Below are positions 1-6,748 of a stretch of DNA of 6,779 bases, in pieces; position 1 is the stretch's first letter, and the number at the start of each line of letters is the position of its first letter. The position numbers and the translations under genes were made by a program. The stretch is taken from positions 1 to 6,779 of the forward strand of contig CAAFWT010000159.1 of the NCBI GenBank assembly GCA_900766785.1. Reading direction: 5' to 3'. The notes beneath the pieces are model-generated. The model ran no database searches. It was given only the letters and a program-made list of their open reading frames with translations, and had not been told where the DNA came from. The DNA is from an uncultured Paraprevotella sp. (GTDB lineage: Bacteria; Bacteroidota; Bacteroidia; Bacteroidales; Bacteroidaceae).

Positions 1-1609
1 ATTTCAGGATGAAATGTTTCCATTGAGCTTTCTCTGCAAGTCGGGCTGCCTTCTTGCGTACAGAAGTGATATCCTTGGCACTCATATGGCACATGGCGGC
101 CAGCGTGTCGCAGATGGCATTCGCCACATGGTCATAATTATAATCATCGCGGAAGACCACTTCTACGCCATCAGAGAGATGACTGTCCCCACCCTTCACC
201 TTATTGGCCCAAAGACCGAAGCCTGCCAATGAAGTGGTAAGACAGGGTACATGGAAGGCCACTGCTTCAAGAGGCGTGTAGCCCCATGGTTCATAATAGG
301 AGGGATATACTGCCAGGTCGCTTCCTATCAGCAGGTCATAATAGCTCTGATTGAAGATGCCGTCGCGACCATCGAGATAACAAGGTACGAAAATGACCTT
401 GACGCGATCCTCTGCACGGTTGCTCATACCGTGTGCATGCAGGAAACCTGTCACGGGATCGTTCCAGGGCTCTCTCAGGACATGAGTACATATGGGATCC
501 TGCAAGGGCTCAGTGACAGACATGGAGCGCTGAATGCGGTCCTGCAAGTCGGCACGAGGTCCTGCTATCCAGGCTGGAACCTGTACCAGGGCAAGCACAG
601 GACGGGAGAGACGTTCATCATACAGACTGCGATACATGGCCTCCAGGAATACATCCTGTCCCTTATTCTTATACTCATATCTTCCGCTGGTGGTCACTAT
701 GAGTGTATCGTCGGCAAACTCTGTACCGGTCAACTGACGCGCCACCTCCAGGATAAGGGCACGTGCTTTCTTGCGACGGGCAGTAAAAGCAGCGCCTACG
801 GGAACAAAATCTGGCTCAAAACCATTCTCAAGAACCACATCACAGGGCTTGTCAAGCAGTTCAGCACATTCATGGTCTGTAACATCGCTCACTGTGGTGA
901 AACAGTCCACGTTCATGGCCGTCTGCCTTTCTATACTGTGCTTGGAAGCCACATTGAGCTCATTGGCCATCTGAATGCCATTGTAAGCAAACAGATACTG
1001 ATACAGAGGCTTGCCATTGCCTGCTATGCTGCGACCGATGCTGGTGGCATGGGTGGTGAAGACGGTGGCTATCTCTGGCACATGCTTGCGCACATAGAGA
1101 GCGCCCAAACAGGTCATCCACTCGTTGACGTGATACACCACACGCTTGTCCTTACCCTGGAGGAAGAACTTCCAGAAGCCTTCTACGACCAATCCGGCTG
1201 CATAGGCAAACATGCTGGCCTCGTCATAGTCGCCATAAGCATGCAGACTATCCACTTGGAAATCCGCCCAGGCCTGAGCATACAATTCGTTCTTTTTCTC
1301 AAAATAGGGTTGAAAATCCACCAGGACCACTTTGGGCTCTCCTGGAATATTCCAGCGTCCCGTACGTACCTTTACATCTTGGCTGGCCATTACGTCTACC
1401 CAATCGGGCCAAATGCTATCATCCTCAGCGAAGAGTGGATTTTCCTGGCCACGCCACAGGTCGGGACCGATAAAAAGTAAATTACCACTTAAAAGTGTGT
1501 CAAGGGTCTTTGCCCTTGAAGAAAGTACCGTATAGATACCTCCCATTTTATTGCATACCTCCCAACTACTCTCCAACACGTAGTCTGGAGTCACATTCTG
1601 TTCGTTCAT
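1..1609 (-). CDS. Glycogen synthase, GT3 (GYS) family; 3' end cut by window edge
   Basis: Transfers glucose from a nucleotide-sugar donor to the growing alpha-1,4-glucan chain in the cytoplasm. The reverse-strand frame is open from the ATG at 1609-1607 to the left edge (536 complete codons, no stop). The N-terminus carries the donor-site signature WEVCNKMGGIYTV (residues 16-28), matching the start of animal and fungal glycogen synthases. Further GT3 motifs are FTTHATSIGR with H187, GRYEYKNKG (309-317, with R310 and K316) and YYEPWGYTPLE, which supplies the retaining-glycosyltransferase E-x7-E pair E440/E448, followed by LTTSLAGFG. From memory, Bacteroidota homologues are roughly 550 residues, so only a short C-terminal tail should be missing. 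The start is preceded by an A/T-rich leader without Shine-Dalgarno, usual in this phylum. It is transcribed away from the redox operon, so a functional link is not implied. Family assignment is secure; donor preference (UDP- or ADP-glucose) cannot be read. Confidence 0.95.
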   Translation of the reverse strand, partial: MNEQNVTPDYVLESSWEVCNKMGGIYTVLSSRAKTLDTLLSGNLLFIGPDLWRGQENPLFAEDDSIWPDWVDVMASQDVKVRTGRWNIPGEPKVVLVDFQPYFEKKNELYAQAWADFQVDSLHAYGDYDEASMFAYAAGLVVEGFWKFFLQGKDKRVVYHVNEWMTCLGALYVRKHVPEIATVFTTHATSIGRSIAGNGKPLYQYLFAYNGIQMANELNVASKHSIERQTAMNVDCFTTVSDVTDHECAELLDKPCDVVLENGFEPDFVPVGAAFTARRKKARALILEVARQLTGTEFADDTLIVTTSGRYEYKNKGQDVFLEAMYRSLYDERLSRPVLALVQVPAWIAGPRADLQDRIQRSMSVTEPLQDPICTHVLREPWNDPVTGFLHAHGMSNRAEDRVKVIFVPCYLDGRDGIFNQSYYDLLIGSDLAVYPSYYEPWGYTPLEAVAFHVPCLTTSLAGFGLWANKVKGGDSHLSDGVEVVFRDDYNYDHVANAICDTLAAMCHMSAKDITSVRKKAARLAEKAQWKHFILK

Positions 1610-1645
1610 CAAAAAGCAAATAATTACTATATCTTAATGTGCGTG

Positions 1646-1653
1646 CAAAGATA
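1646..1653 (-). promoter_or_regulatory. Putative Bacteroidota -7 promoter box for the glycogen synthase gene
   Basis: On the minus strand this reads TATCTTTG, an exact match to the Bacteroidota -7 consensus TAnnTTTG. It lies 36 bp upstream of the glycogen synthase ATG, giving a leader of about 30 nt. No good TTTG-like -33 element is present 19-21 bp further upstream, so the call rests on the -7 box and its position alone. Confidence 0.5.
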
Positions 1654-2101
1654 GAACTTTTTTTTGGAAACACGAGGTCGGAGCATCACCTTTGTTCACT
1701 AAGACGTTCATTTCCGGCTATTCTATCAAGCTTATGAGCCTGTGGATAAGGATATTGCAAACACAAACAGAAGGGAATCAGACAACGAATCAAGAGACAA
1801 CTCCAGAAAGCTGACAGCGGACAGCATACCGAATAAGAGACACCCTTTGCCTGCTCTCAGCATCCCACACAAACAGATGCACTTACAAGCGCAAATATCT
1901 GTGCAAAAATGGGACCTGAATAAAAACGAAGGGCCACAGCGACATCATGGCCAGCGGGAGCGCAGTAGACCAAGACTAACGAACGTATCTCTACCCTATC
2001 TCTTCAACAGACAATATGAATGAAAGGGAAGAACATGCTCAGACATGGCTAATGGATAACCCGTGACAAATGAATCTGAATTCATAAAAGTTGTAAAAAG
2101 G

Positions 2102-2134
2102 TTCGCTTTATATAGAAATTAATTGCTAAATTTG
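2102..2134 (+). promoter_or_regulatory. Putative promoter of the cytochrome/oxidoreductase operon
   Basis: TAAATTTG at 2127-2134 matches the Bacteroidota -7 consensus TAnnTTTG exactly. TTCG at 2102-2105 matches the -33 element TTTG at three of four bases, with a 21-bp spacer, within the accepted range. Transcription would begin around 2141, leaving a leader of less than 20 nt before the ATG at 2158. The surrounding sequence is A/T-rich. Nothing here identifies the controlling regulator. Confidence 0.6.
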
Positions 2135-2157
2135 TAGTGATTTGACAATAACGAACA

Positions 2158-2568
2158 ATGAATAAAGCCCTATTCTGTCTTCTTTTCGCTTGCACTATGC
2201 CACTCATGGCCCAAGGGCCTTGGAAGATTAAGCTCAACTGCCCAGCCGAAAAGATCAACCTCAACATAGACCTCTATGAGGAATCCATTGAGGTACCCAC
2301 CATGGAAGATTTTGGTCCGATGAATGGTTATATGAACGGCGACATCTATGGAGTATGGACCGTAACATCGTTTGACATCAAGGACAACAAGAATGTCATT
2401 CTGAACCTTTCCAACGACCTGGGCAGTGAGACGCAGGCCGCTCTGCTCACCCAACAGAATGATACCACATGGTCTCTCAAGCTGACAGGCAGACCTGTGA
2501 TAAAGAGAGTGGATGGGAGAAAGCTGGTGAAGATTCCCACTGAACTTATCATGAAGCAAATCAAATAA
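2158..2568 (+). CDS. Small secreted protein of unknown function, first gene of operon
   Basis: I do not recognise this 136-residue product. It begins with a short Sec-type signal peptide: a Lys at position 3, a hydrophobic stretch over residues 4-17, and a likely signal peptidase I site after A18 (LMA|QG). There is no lipobox, so it is probably soluble in the periplasm or secreted. The mature part is about 118 residues, looks rich in alternating beta-strand-like segments (for example GVWTVTSFDI, NVILNLSND, TTWSLKLTG) and ends in a basic tail. It has one Cys in the mature region (C28), no CXXCH heme motif and no obvious catalytic motif. It starts right after the operon promoter and ends 15 bp before the cytochrome gene, so it is probably co-transcribed and may be an accessory or binding partner of the envelope redox module. 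That role is inference from position only. Confidence 0.8.
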   Translation: MNKALFCLLFACTMPLMAQGPWKIKLNCPAEKINLNIDLYEESIEVPTMEDFGPMNGYMNGDIYGVWTVTSFDIKDNKNVILNLSNDLGSETQAALLTQQNDTTWSLKLTGRPVIKRVDGRKLVKIPTELIMKQIK

Positions 2569-2583
2569 TCTATAGGAATACCC

Positions 2584-4116
2584 ATGGCAGAGAAGAAAAA
2601 CTCCCGATTCAGATGGATGCCGCTTACAGGAGCCTTATTAGCAGGTATAGCCATAGCTTTAGTTGGCAACCACTATTATGAATGGAGTTCAACCGACGAG
2701 GCATGCATGTCATGCCATTTCCACCCAGAAGCTACCGACAGTTGGAAACAGGCAGTACATGTCAACAACAGAAGTGGAGTAAAAACAGGATGTGCAGAAT
2801 GCCATCTTCCACCCGAAGGCACCATGCAGCATTTTACCGCCAAAGCAAAGACGGGACTGAAAGATGTATGGTCGGCTCTTACCAAGAAGAAAGAGGACAT
2901 TGACTTTGAAAGCAAGAGAGAGCTGGAATATGCTCAGACCATCGTCTATAATGAGTCCTGCAAGCGCTGTCACGCCAACCTCTTCCCGCAGGGACTTTCC
3001 GACGACGGTGTATCGGCTCATCTCTATTACGAAGACAATGAGGAGAAGCTGGGACTCCAGTGCATCAGTTGTCACCTGGACGTAGGACACGTCATGCCAG
3101 GATACAAGCACGCCAAGATGGACAAAGCTCCCGTGGACACCTCTGCTGCCACCTATTCAGAGGCCACACCCATCACAAAGTTTGAGAACTTCACAGAGCA
3201 AGTTCCCACTACCTCTATCACCATCAGCATGAAAGCCATCCCTGGCGGTACTTATCTCATGGGAAGCCAGGAGGGTGACTCTTTCAGTAAGCCCGACGAA
3301 TATCCTCAGCACAAGGTTACCGTATCGGCATTCTATATGGCAGAGACAGAAATCACCTGGGATCAGTACTGGGCTTTCTATGCACAGACCATGTCAGAGG
3401 GACGCACACCTCCCTCCAAGATATATGCCAACAACAGTCGTCCCGATGTGGATGCCGTCTCTGGTCCCACTCCTCCCTTTGGCATGCCTGACCAGGGATG
3501 GGGCATGGGCAGCCGTCCCGCTATCACCATGACGCATTATGCCGCAGAGACCTTCTGCCAGTGGCTTTCGCTCAAGACGGGCAAGAAATACCGTCTGCCC
3601 ACAGAAGCAGAATGGGAATATGCTGCACGTGGCGGCACAGAGAGCCCCTACTTCTTTGAAGGCAAACCATCATCATTCTCCAACTCCGGCTTCTGGCGCC
3701 GATTCTTCAGCGCAGACACCACTGGCATCAACGGATATATTATCTATGCCAACAACAGCAAAAACCGTACACAGGAGCCCAGTCGCGTAAAGGCTAATCC
3801 CTTCGGACTGAAGAACATGCTGGGCAACGTATTGGAATACTGCTCCGACTGGTATGCCGAGGATGCCTATAGCCAGACGCCCTCAGATGCCAAGGATCCC
3901 AAAGGACCGGCATCAGGTACAGAATATGTGGTGAGAGGAGGCTATTATGCCGACGATGCCGCTAACGTGAGATGCGCTTCACGTGCACATACCGAATATG
4001 ACAAGTGGCTCAAGACCGATCCTCAGAATCCCAAGAGCATCTGGTGGTTCTCCGACATGAAGGGCATCGGATTCCGTGTGGTATGTGAAGTGCCCGAAGG
4101 AATAGGTACCAATTAA
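2584..4116 (+). CDS. NapC/NrfH-type tetraheme cytochrome c fused to a SUMF1/FGE-like domain
   Basis: A two-part, 510-residue protein. Residues 11-32 form one membrane anchor after a basic N-terminus. Four c-type heme motifs follow: CMSCH (41-45), CAECH (70-74), CKRCH (126-130) and CISCH (160-164). Spacing and the single helix fit the NapC/NrfH quinol dehydrogenases, which pass electrons between menaquinol and periplasmic enzymes. K87 and D94 have the 7-residue spacing of the Lys/Asp pair near the quinol site of Desulfovibrio NrfH. After a linker (about 180-210) comes a SUMF1/FGE-sulfatase domain (about 212-503): IPGGTYLMGS, RLPTEAEWEYAARGG (337-351), GNVLEY (414-419), VVRGG (449-453) and GIGFRVV (494-500). 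The FGE catalytic cysteine pair is absent, so formylglycine formation is unlikely. An AGGA at 2576-2579 region (taggaa, upstream of the ATG) may serve ribosome binding. The next gene starts 44 bp downstream. Domain calls are firm; electron partner and direction are inferred. Confidence 0.93.
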   Translation: MAEKKNSRFRWMPLTGALLAGIAIALVGNHYYEWSSTDEACMSCHFHPEATDSWKQAVHVNNRSGVKTGCAECHLPPEGTMQHFTAKAKTGLKDVWSALTKKKEDIDFESKRELEYAQTIVYNESCKRCHANLFPQGLSDDGVSAHLYYEDNEEKLGLQCISCHLDVGHVMPGYKHAKMDKAPVDTSAATYSEATPITKFENFTEQVPTTSITISMKAIPGGTYLMGSQEGDSFSKPDEYPQHKVTVSAFYMAETEITWDQYWAFYAQTMSEGRTPPSKIYANNSRPDVDAVSGPTPPFGMPDQGWGMGSRPAITMTHYAAETFCQWLSLKTGKKYRLPTEAEWEYAARGGTESPYFFEGKPSSFSNSGFWRRFFSADTTGINGYIIYANNSKNRTQEPSRVKANPFGLKNMLGNVLEYCSDWYAEDAYSQTPSDAKDPKGPASGTEYVVRGGYYADDAANVRCASRAHTEYDKWLKTDPQNPKSIWWFSDMKGIGFRVVCEVPEGIGTN

Positions 4117-4160
4117 TACAAATAATAAGAGATATTACCTTTCAAACAAAAAACCAAACA

Positions 4161-5513
4161 ATGAAAGAGAGAGATTTAAGCAGAAGGAAATTCCTGACCA
4201 ACTCTGCACTTATCGGAGCAGCAGGAGTAGTAGCACCTGCCATCCTGGCAAGTTGTGGCAATGGTCAAAAGAATGCAGGACTGACCCCTCTGAAGAATGA
4301 GGGCGAGTATTATGTACCTGAACTGCCCGACAAAGCCATTGACGGCAAAGAACTGAAAGTAGGTGTCATAGGATGTGGCGGACGTGGTTCGGGCGCTGTA
4401 TTCAACCTCTTAGATGCTGCCAATGGTATTACCGTGACAGCCCTGGGAGATGTCTTCGCCGACCGACTGGAAGACTTGCGCAACCGTCTGAAGAACGACA
4501 GACAGCAGGAAGTGCCCCAAGAGGCATGCTTCATCGGATTTGATGCATATCAGAAGGTGGTGGACTCCGGCGTGGATATGGTCATCATCGCCACCCCACC
4601 CGTATTCCGTCCCATACAGTTCCAGTATGCAACTGAGAAGGGCGTTCACTCTTTCCTGGAGAAACCCATTGCCGTAGACCCCAAAGGATATCGCATCATC
4701 ATGGCCACAGCCAAGCAAGCACAAGCCAAGGGCCTGAGCGTCATCACCGGCACACAACGTCATCACGAGCGCAGATATGTGGAAGCCAACAAGCAGATAC
4801 AGGCTGGGCTTATCGGTGAGATTACCGGCGGTAACGTATACTGGAACCAAGGTATGCTCTGGTACAGAGAACGTGAAGCAGGATGGAGTGACATGGAATG
4901 GAACATACGCGACTGGGTCAATTGGACATGGCTTAGCGGTGACCATATCGTGGAACAGCATGTACACAACATAGATGTATTCCTGTGGATGAGCGGACTG
5001 AAGCCTGCCACGGCTACCTCTTTTGGTGCACGCCATCGCAGAGTAACAGGTGATCAGTTTGATATGTTCAGCACAGACTTCGTACTGGAGAACGGAATCC
5101 ACCTGCACAGTATGTGCCGCCAGATAAACGGATGCAGCAACAAGATAAGCGAGTACATCCAGGGCACCAAGGGATCATGGGACAGCGAGACCAACGAGAT
5201 AAAAGACCTGCAGGGCAACGTCTTATGGAAGTATGACGAGGAGGCTGCCAACCAGGAGTTCAAGCAGCATGACCCCTATGTGCTGGAACATGTGGATTGG
5301 GTAAATCACATCCGCAAAGGCACAGCACACGAGGAGGCTACCGAATGCGCCACATCCTGCATGGCTGCCATCATGGCACGAGAGGCTGCTTATACAGGAG
5401 CCACCACCACATGGGACGAGATGACACAGTCTCCCCTTGACCTCATGCCCGAGAAGTTGGAACTCGGTCCTCTGGACCTGGCATCCTACACCGTAAAGAA
5501 GCCTGGACAGTAA
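4161..5513 (+). CDS. Exported Gfo/Idh/MocA-family oxidoreductase (Tat-type lipoprotein)
   Basis: A 450-residue NAD(P)-dependent sugar or sugar-derivative oxidoreductase candidate. The N-terminus has a twin-arginine motif SRRKFL (7-12), a hydrophobic segment and a lipobox LASC (29-32), predicting Tat export already folded, possibly with bound cofactor, then lipid anchoring at C32. The Rossmann domain begins at residue 65 with VGVIGCGGRGSG (67-78). The family's EKP motif with the presumed catalytic lysine is at 167-169 (K168), and the substrate-domain motif SGDHIVEQHVHNIDV (259-273) supplies D261, H267 and H269. Length and motif order are normal for the exported subgroup in Bacteroidota and Planctomycetota. 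Some Gfo/Idh/MocA members of gut Bacteroides oxidise the 3-hydroxyl of glycosides; this protein could be one, but the substrate is not readable. A TACCTTTC at 4136-4143 is a near match to the -7 box and might give a secondary promoter. It sits between the cytochrome and isomerase genes. Confidence 0.93.
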   Translation: MKERDLSRRKFLTNSALIGAAGVVAPAILASCGNGQKNAGLTPLKNEGEYYVPELPDKAIDGKELKVGVIGCGGRGSGAVFNLLDAANGITVTALGDVFADRLEDLRNRLKNDRQQEVPQEACFIGFDAYQKVVDSGVDMVIIATPPVFRPIQFQYATEKGVHSFLEKPIAVDPKGYRIIMATAKQAQAKGLSVITGTQRHHERRYVEANKQIQAGLIGEITGGNVYWNQGMLWYREREAGWSDMEWNIRDWVNWTWLSGDHIVEQHVHNIDVFLWMSGLKPATATSFGARHRRVTGDQFDMFSTDFVLENGIHLHSMCRQINGCSNKISEYIQGTKGSWDSETNEIKDLQGNVLWKYDEEAANQEFKQHDPYVLEHVDWVNHIRKGTAHEEATECATSCMAAIMAREAAYTGATTTWDEMTQSPLDLMPEKLELGPLDLASYTVKKPGQ

Positions 5514-5539
5514 CCCCTCTCTAACCAAAACCTCATGTT

Positions 5540-6445
5540 ATGAAAAGAAGAAATTTCATCATCGGTTCGCTCTCGGGAATAGCTGCTGCATCTGTAGCAT
5601 CCACCCCTATCCTATCGTCCTGCTGTACTGCACCTAAAGAAAAGAAGCAGGAAACACCTCTCAACCTGTGTTTGCAGGAGGGTGTGGCTCTGGGTGATTC
5701 ACTCGAGGAGAAACTGGACTTCATGGAAGCTCATGGAGTGACAGGCTTGGAAGTAGGCGGAGGGAATCTGAAATCACGAGTTGAAGAGATCAACAAAGCT
5801 CTCCAAGGACGAAACATCAAGGCAAGTGCTATCTGTGCCGGATTCAGTGGATTCATATTGGCTGAGGACGAGCAGAAGCAACAGTTTGACACCACCATGC
5901 GTGAAATAGTGGAAGCAGCAGGACAGATAGGTTCCTGTGGCGTGATCATGGTGCCTGCTTTCAATGGGCAGAATCCATGCAAGCCTCACACGATGGACAC
6001 ACGCAACTATCTGTGTGAACAGCTTCACGAATTGGGAGAGTTTGCGCTGAAGTGCGGAACAACGGTCATCCTGGAACCTCTCAACAGAAGAGAGTGCTTC
6101 TATATGCGATTGGTATCTGATGCAGCAGCCATCTGCCGTGATTCTGACAGCGAAGGTGTGAAATGCATGGGCGACTTCTGGCATATGCAGGAGGAGACCT
6201 CCGACTATGCAGCATTCATGTCAGCTGGCACCAAATACCTCCGTCATGTGCATGTAGCAAGTCGTGGACGCCGCCTCATGCCAGGAGAAGATGGTGAAAA
6301 GGATGATTACCGCGATGGCATGAGAGCTCTGAAGGAAATGGGTTACCAGGGACACATCTCTTTTGAATGCGGATGTGAAGGTGACAGAGCAACGGTTCTG
6401 CCTGCAGCCCTTGACCTGCTTCGCAAACAATGGGAAGAGGCCTAA
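5540..6445 (+). CDS. Exported TIM-barrel sugar isomerase/epimerase (Tat-type lipoprotein)
   Basis: A 301-residue member of the xylose isomerase-like TIM-barrel superfamily (AP endonuclease family 2; hydroxypyruvate isomerase and D-tagatose 3-epimerase relatives). The signal region has a twin arginine in KRRNFI (2-7), a hydrophobic segment and a lipobox LSSC (25-28), predicting an envelope lipoprotein. The four metal ligands can be placed: E179 (ILEPLNR), D212 (GDFWHM), H238 (HVHVAS) and E276 (SFECG). The E-to-D and D-to-H spacings of 33 and 26 residues equal those I recall for D-tagatose 3-epimerase. A divalent-metal isomerase or epimerase working on a free, unphosphorylated sugar or keto-sugar is therefore likely. 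It starts 26 bp after the oxidoreductase gene and ends before a terminator, making it the last operon gene. The ATG at 5535 is out of frame and stops after two codons; 5540 is preferred because it begins the signal peptide. Exact substrate is unknown. Confidence 0.92.
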   Translation: MKRRNFIIGSLSGIAAASVASTPILSSCCTAPKEKKQETPLNLCLQEGVALGDSLEEKLDFMEAHGVTGLEVGGGNLKSRVEEINKALQGRNIKASAICAGFSGFILAEDEQKQQFDTTMREIVEAAGQIGSCGVIMVPAFNGQNPCKPHTMDTRNYLCEQLHELGEFALKCGTTVILEPLNRRECFYMRLVSDAAAICRDSDSEGVKCMGDFWHMQEETSDYAAFMSAGTKYLRHVHVASRGRRLMPGEDGEKDDYRDGMRALKEMGYQGHISFECGCEGDRATVLPAALDLLRKQWEEA

Positions 6446-6522
6446 GAGCAGCTGTTGAGTGATAGAATACTTATTTCACACAGACATAGACTGAAGGGGT
6501 ATCCCCATTTCGGTCTCTATTT

Positions 6523-6569
6523 ACAAACGAAGGTTGTTCGCGCAAGGAGCAACCTTCGTTTGTCATTTT
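6523..6569 (+). terminator. Rho-independent terminator of the redox operon, possibly bidirectional
   Basis: A perfect 14-bp inverted repeat pairs ACAAACGAAGGTTG (6523-6536) with CAACCTTCGTTTGT (6550-6563). Three further pairs including one G-U can extend the stem inward, leaving a loop of about seven bases. A short T-rich stretch (cattttc) follows on the plus strand. It lies 78 bp after the isomerase stop codon. The T tract is short, but the stem is long, so termination is likely. Confidence 0.8.
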
Positions 6570-6718
6570 CCACATTTATCATATATCATACATGGGCCCA
6601 CGTCAAAACGGTTGAGCAAATTCCCTGGGAGAACCAGTGCCCCATATAGTGAACCTTTCTTCCCCTTTTCTCTTATACCTTAATTCCGCAACACTATTAT
6701 AATTATGCTTTTTAAGTA

Positions 6719-6748
6719 CCTGAGCAACAAAAAGTTGCTCAGGATTTT
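6719..6748 (+). terminator. Second hairpin with T tract near right edge
   Basis: A perfect 10-bp stem pairs CCTGAGCAAC (6719-6728) with GTTGCTCAGG (6734-6743) around an AAAAA loop, followed by ATTTTGT. The shape is that of an intrinsic terminator reading rightward. On the opposite strand no T run follows the stem, so it is probably not for a leftward gene. What transcript it would end is unclear, since the operon already has a terminator 156 bp earlier; a backup terminator, a small RNA end, or a leader attenuator of the next gene are all possible. Confidence 0.6.

Larger units (their letters stand above)
1610..2157. other. Divergent intergenic region, no gene recognised
   Basis: This 548-bp stretch separates the leftward glycogen synthase from the rightward redox operon. 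Candidate promoter boxes sit near both ends. A 93-codon open frame at 1742-2023 exists, but its product is rich in Arg, Asn, His and Gln, with no hydrophobic core, no recognisable motif and no promoter box directly upstream, so I do not call it a gene. No tRNA, rRNA or strong terminator hairpin was seen; a 5-bp GGCCA/TGGCC inverted repeat (1932-1952) is too weak to interpret. The length is more than two divergent promoters need, leaving room for an operator or a small RNA that I cannot identify. Confidence 0.6.

Noticed and set aside
251..1480. A 409-codon open frame on the plus strand across the left region
   Set aside because: It lies antisense to the glycogen synthase, whose reverse-strand frame shows ordered GT3 motifs throughout. 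The plus-strand product has no recognisable domain and an odd composition.
1742..2023. A 93-codon open frame in the divergent intergenic region
   Set aside because: Polar, Arg/Asn/His-rich product with no motif or signal peptide, no promoter box directly upstream, and no neighbour logic; a chance frame is more likely.
3421..3760. Repeated YANNS peptide (twice in the SUMF domain)
   Set aside because: Two five-residue matches in a single domain are most easily explained by chance or local fold constraint; no longer repeat unit accompanies them.
4136..4143. TACCTTTC as an internal promoter before the oxidoreductase gene
   Set aside because: It misses the last base of the -7 consensus and no -33 element is visible, so I do not list it as a feature.
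4410..5108. A 232-codon minus-strand frame inside the oxidoreductase gene
   Set aside because: It is fully antisense to a well-supported Gfo/Idh/MocA gene and its product has no recognisable motif.
6455..6649. A 64-codon frame downstream of the operon
   Set aside because: It reads through the 14-bp terminator stem and has no recognisable features.
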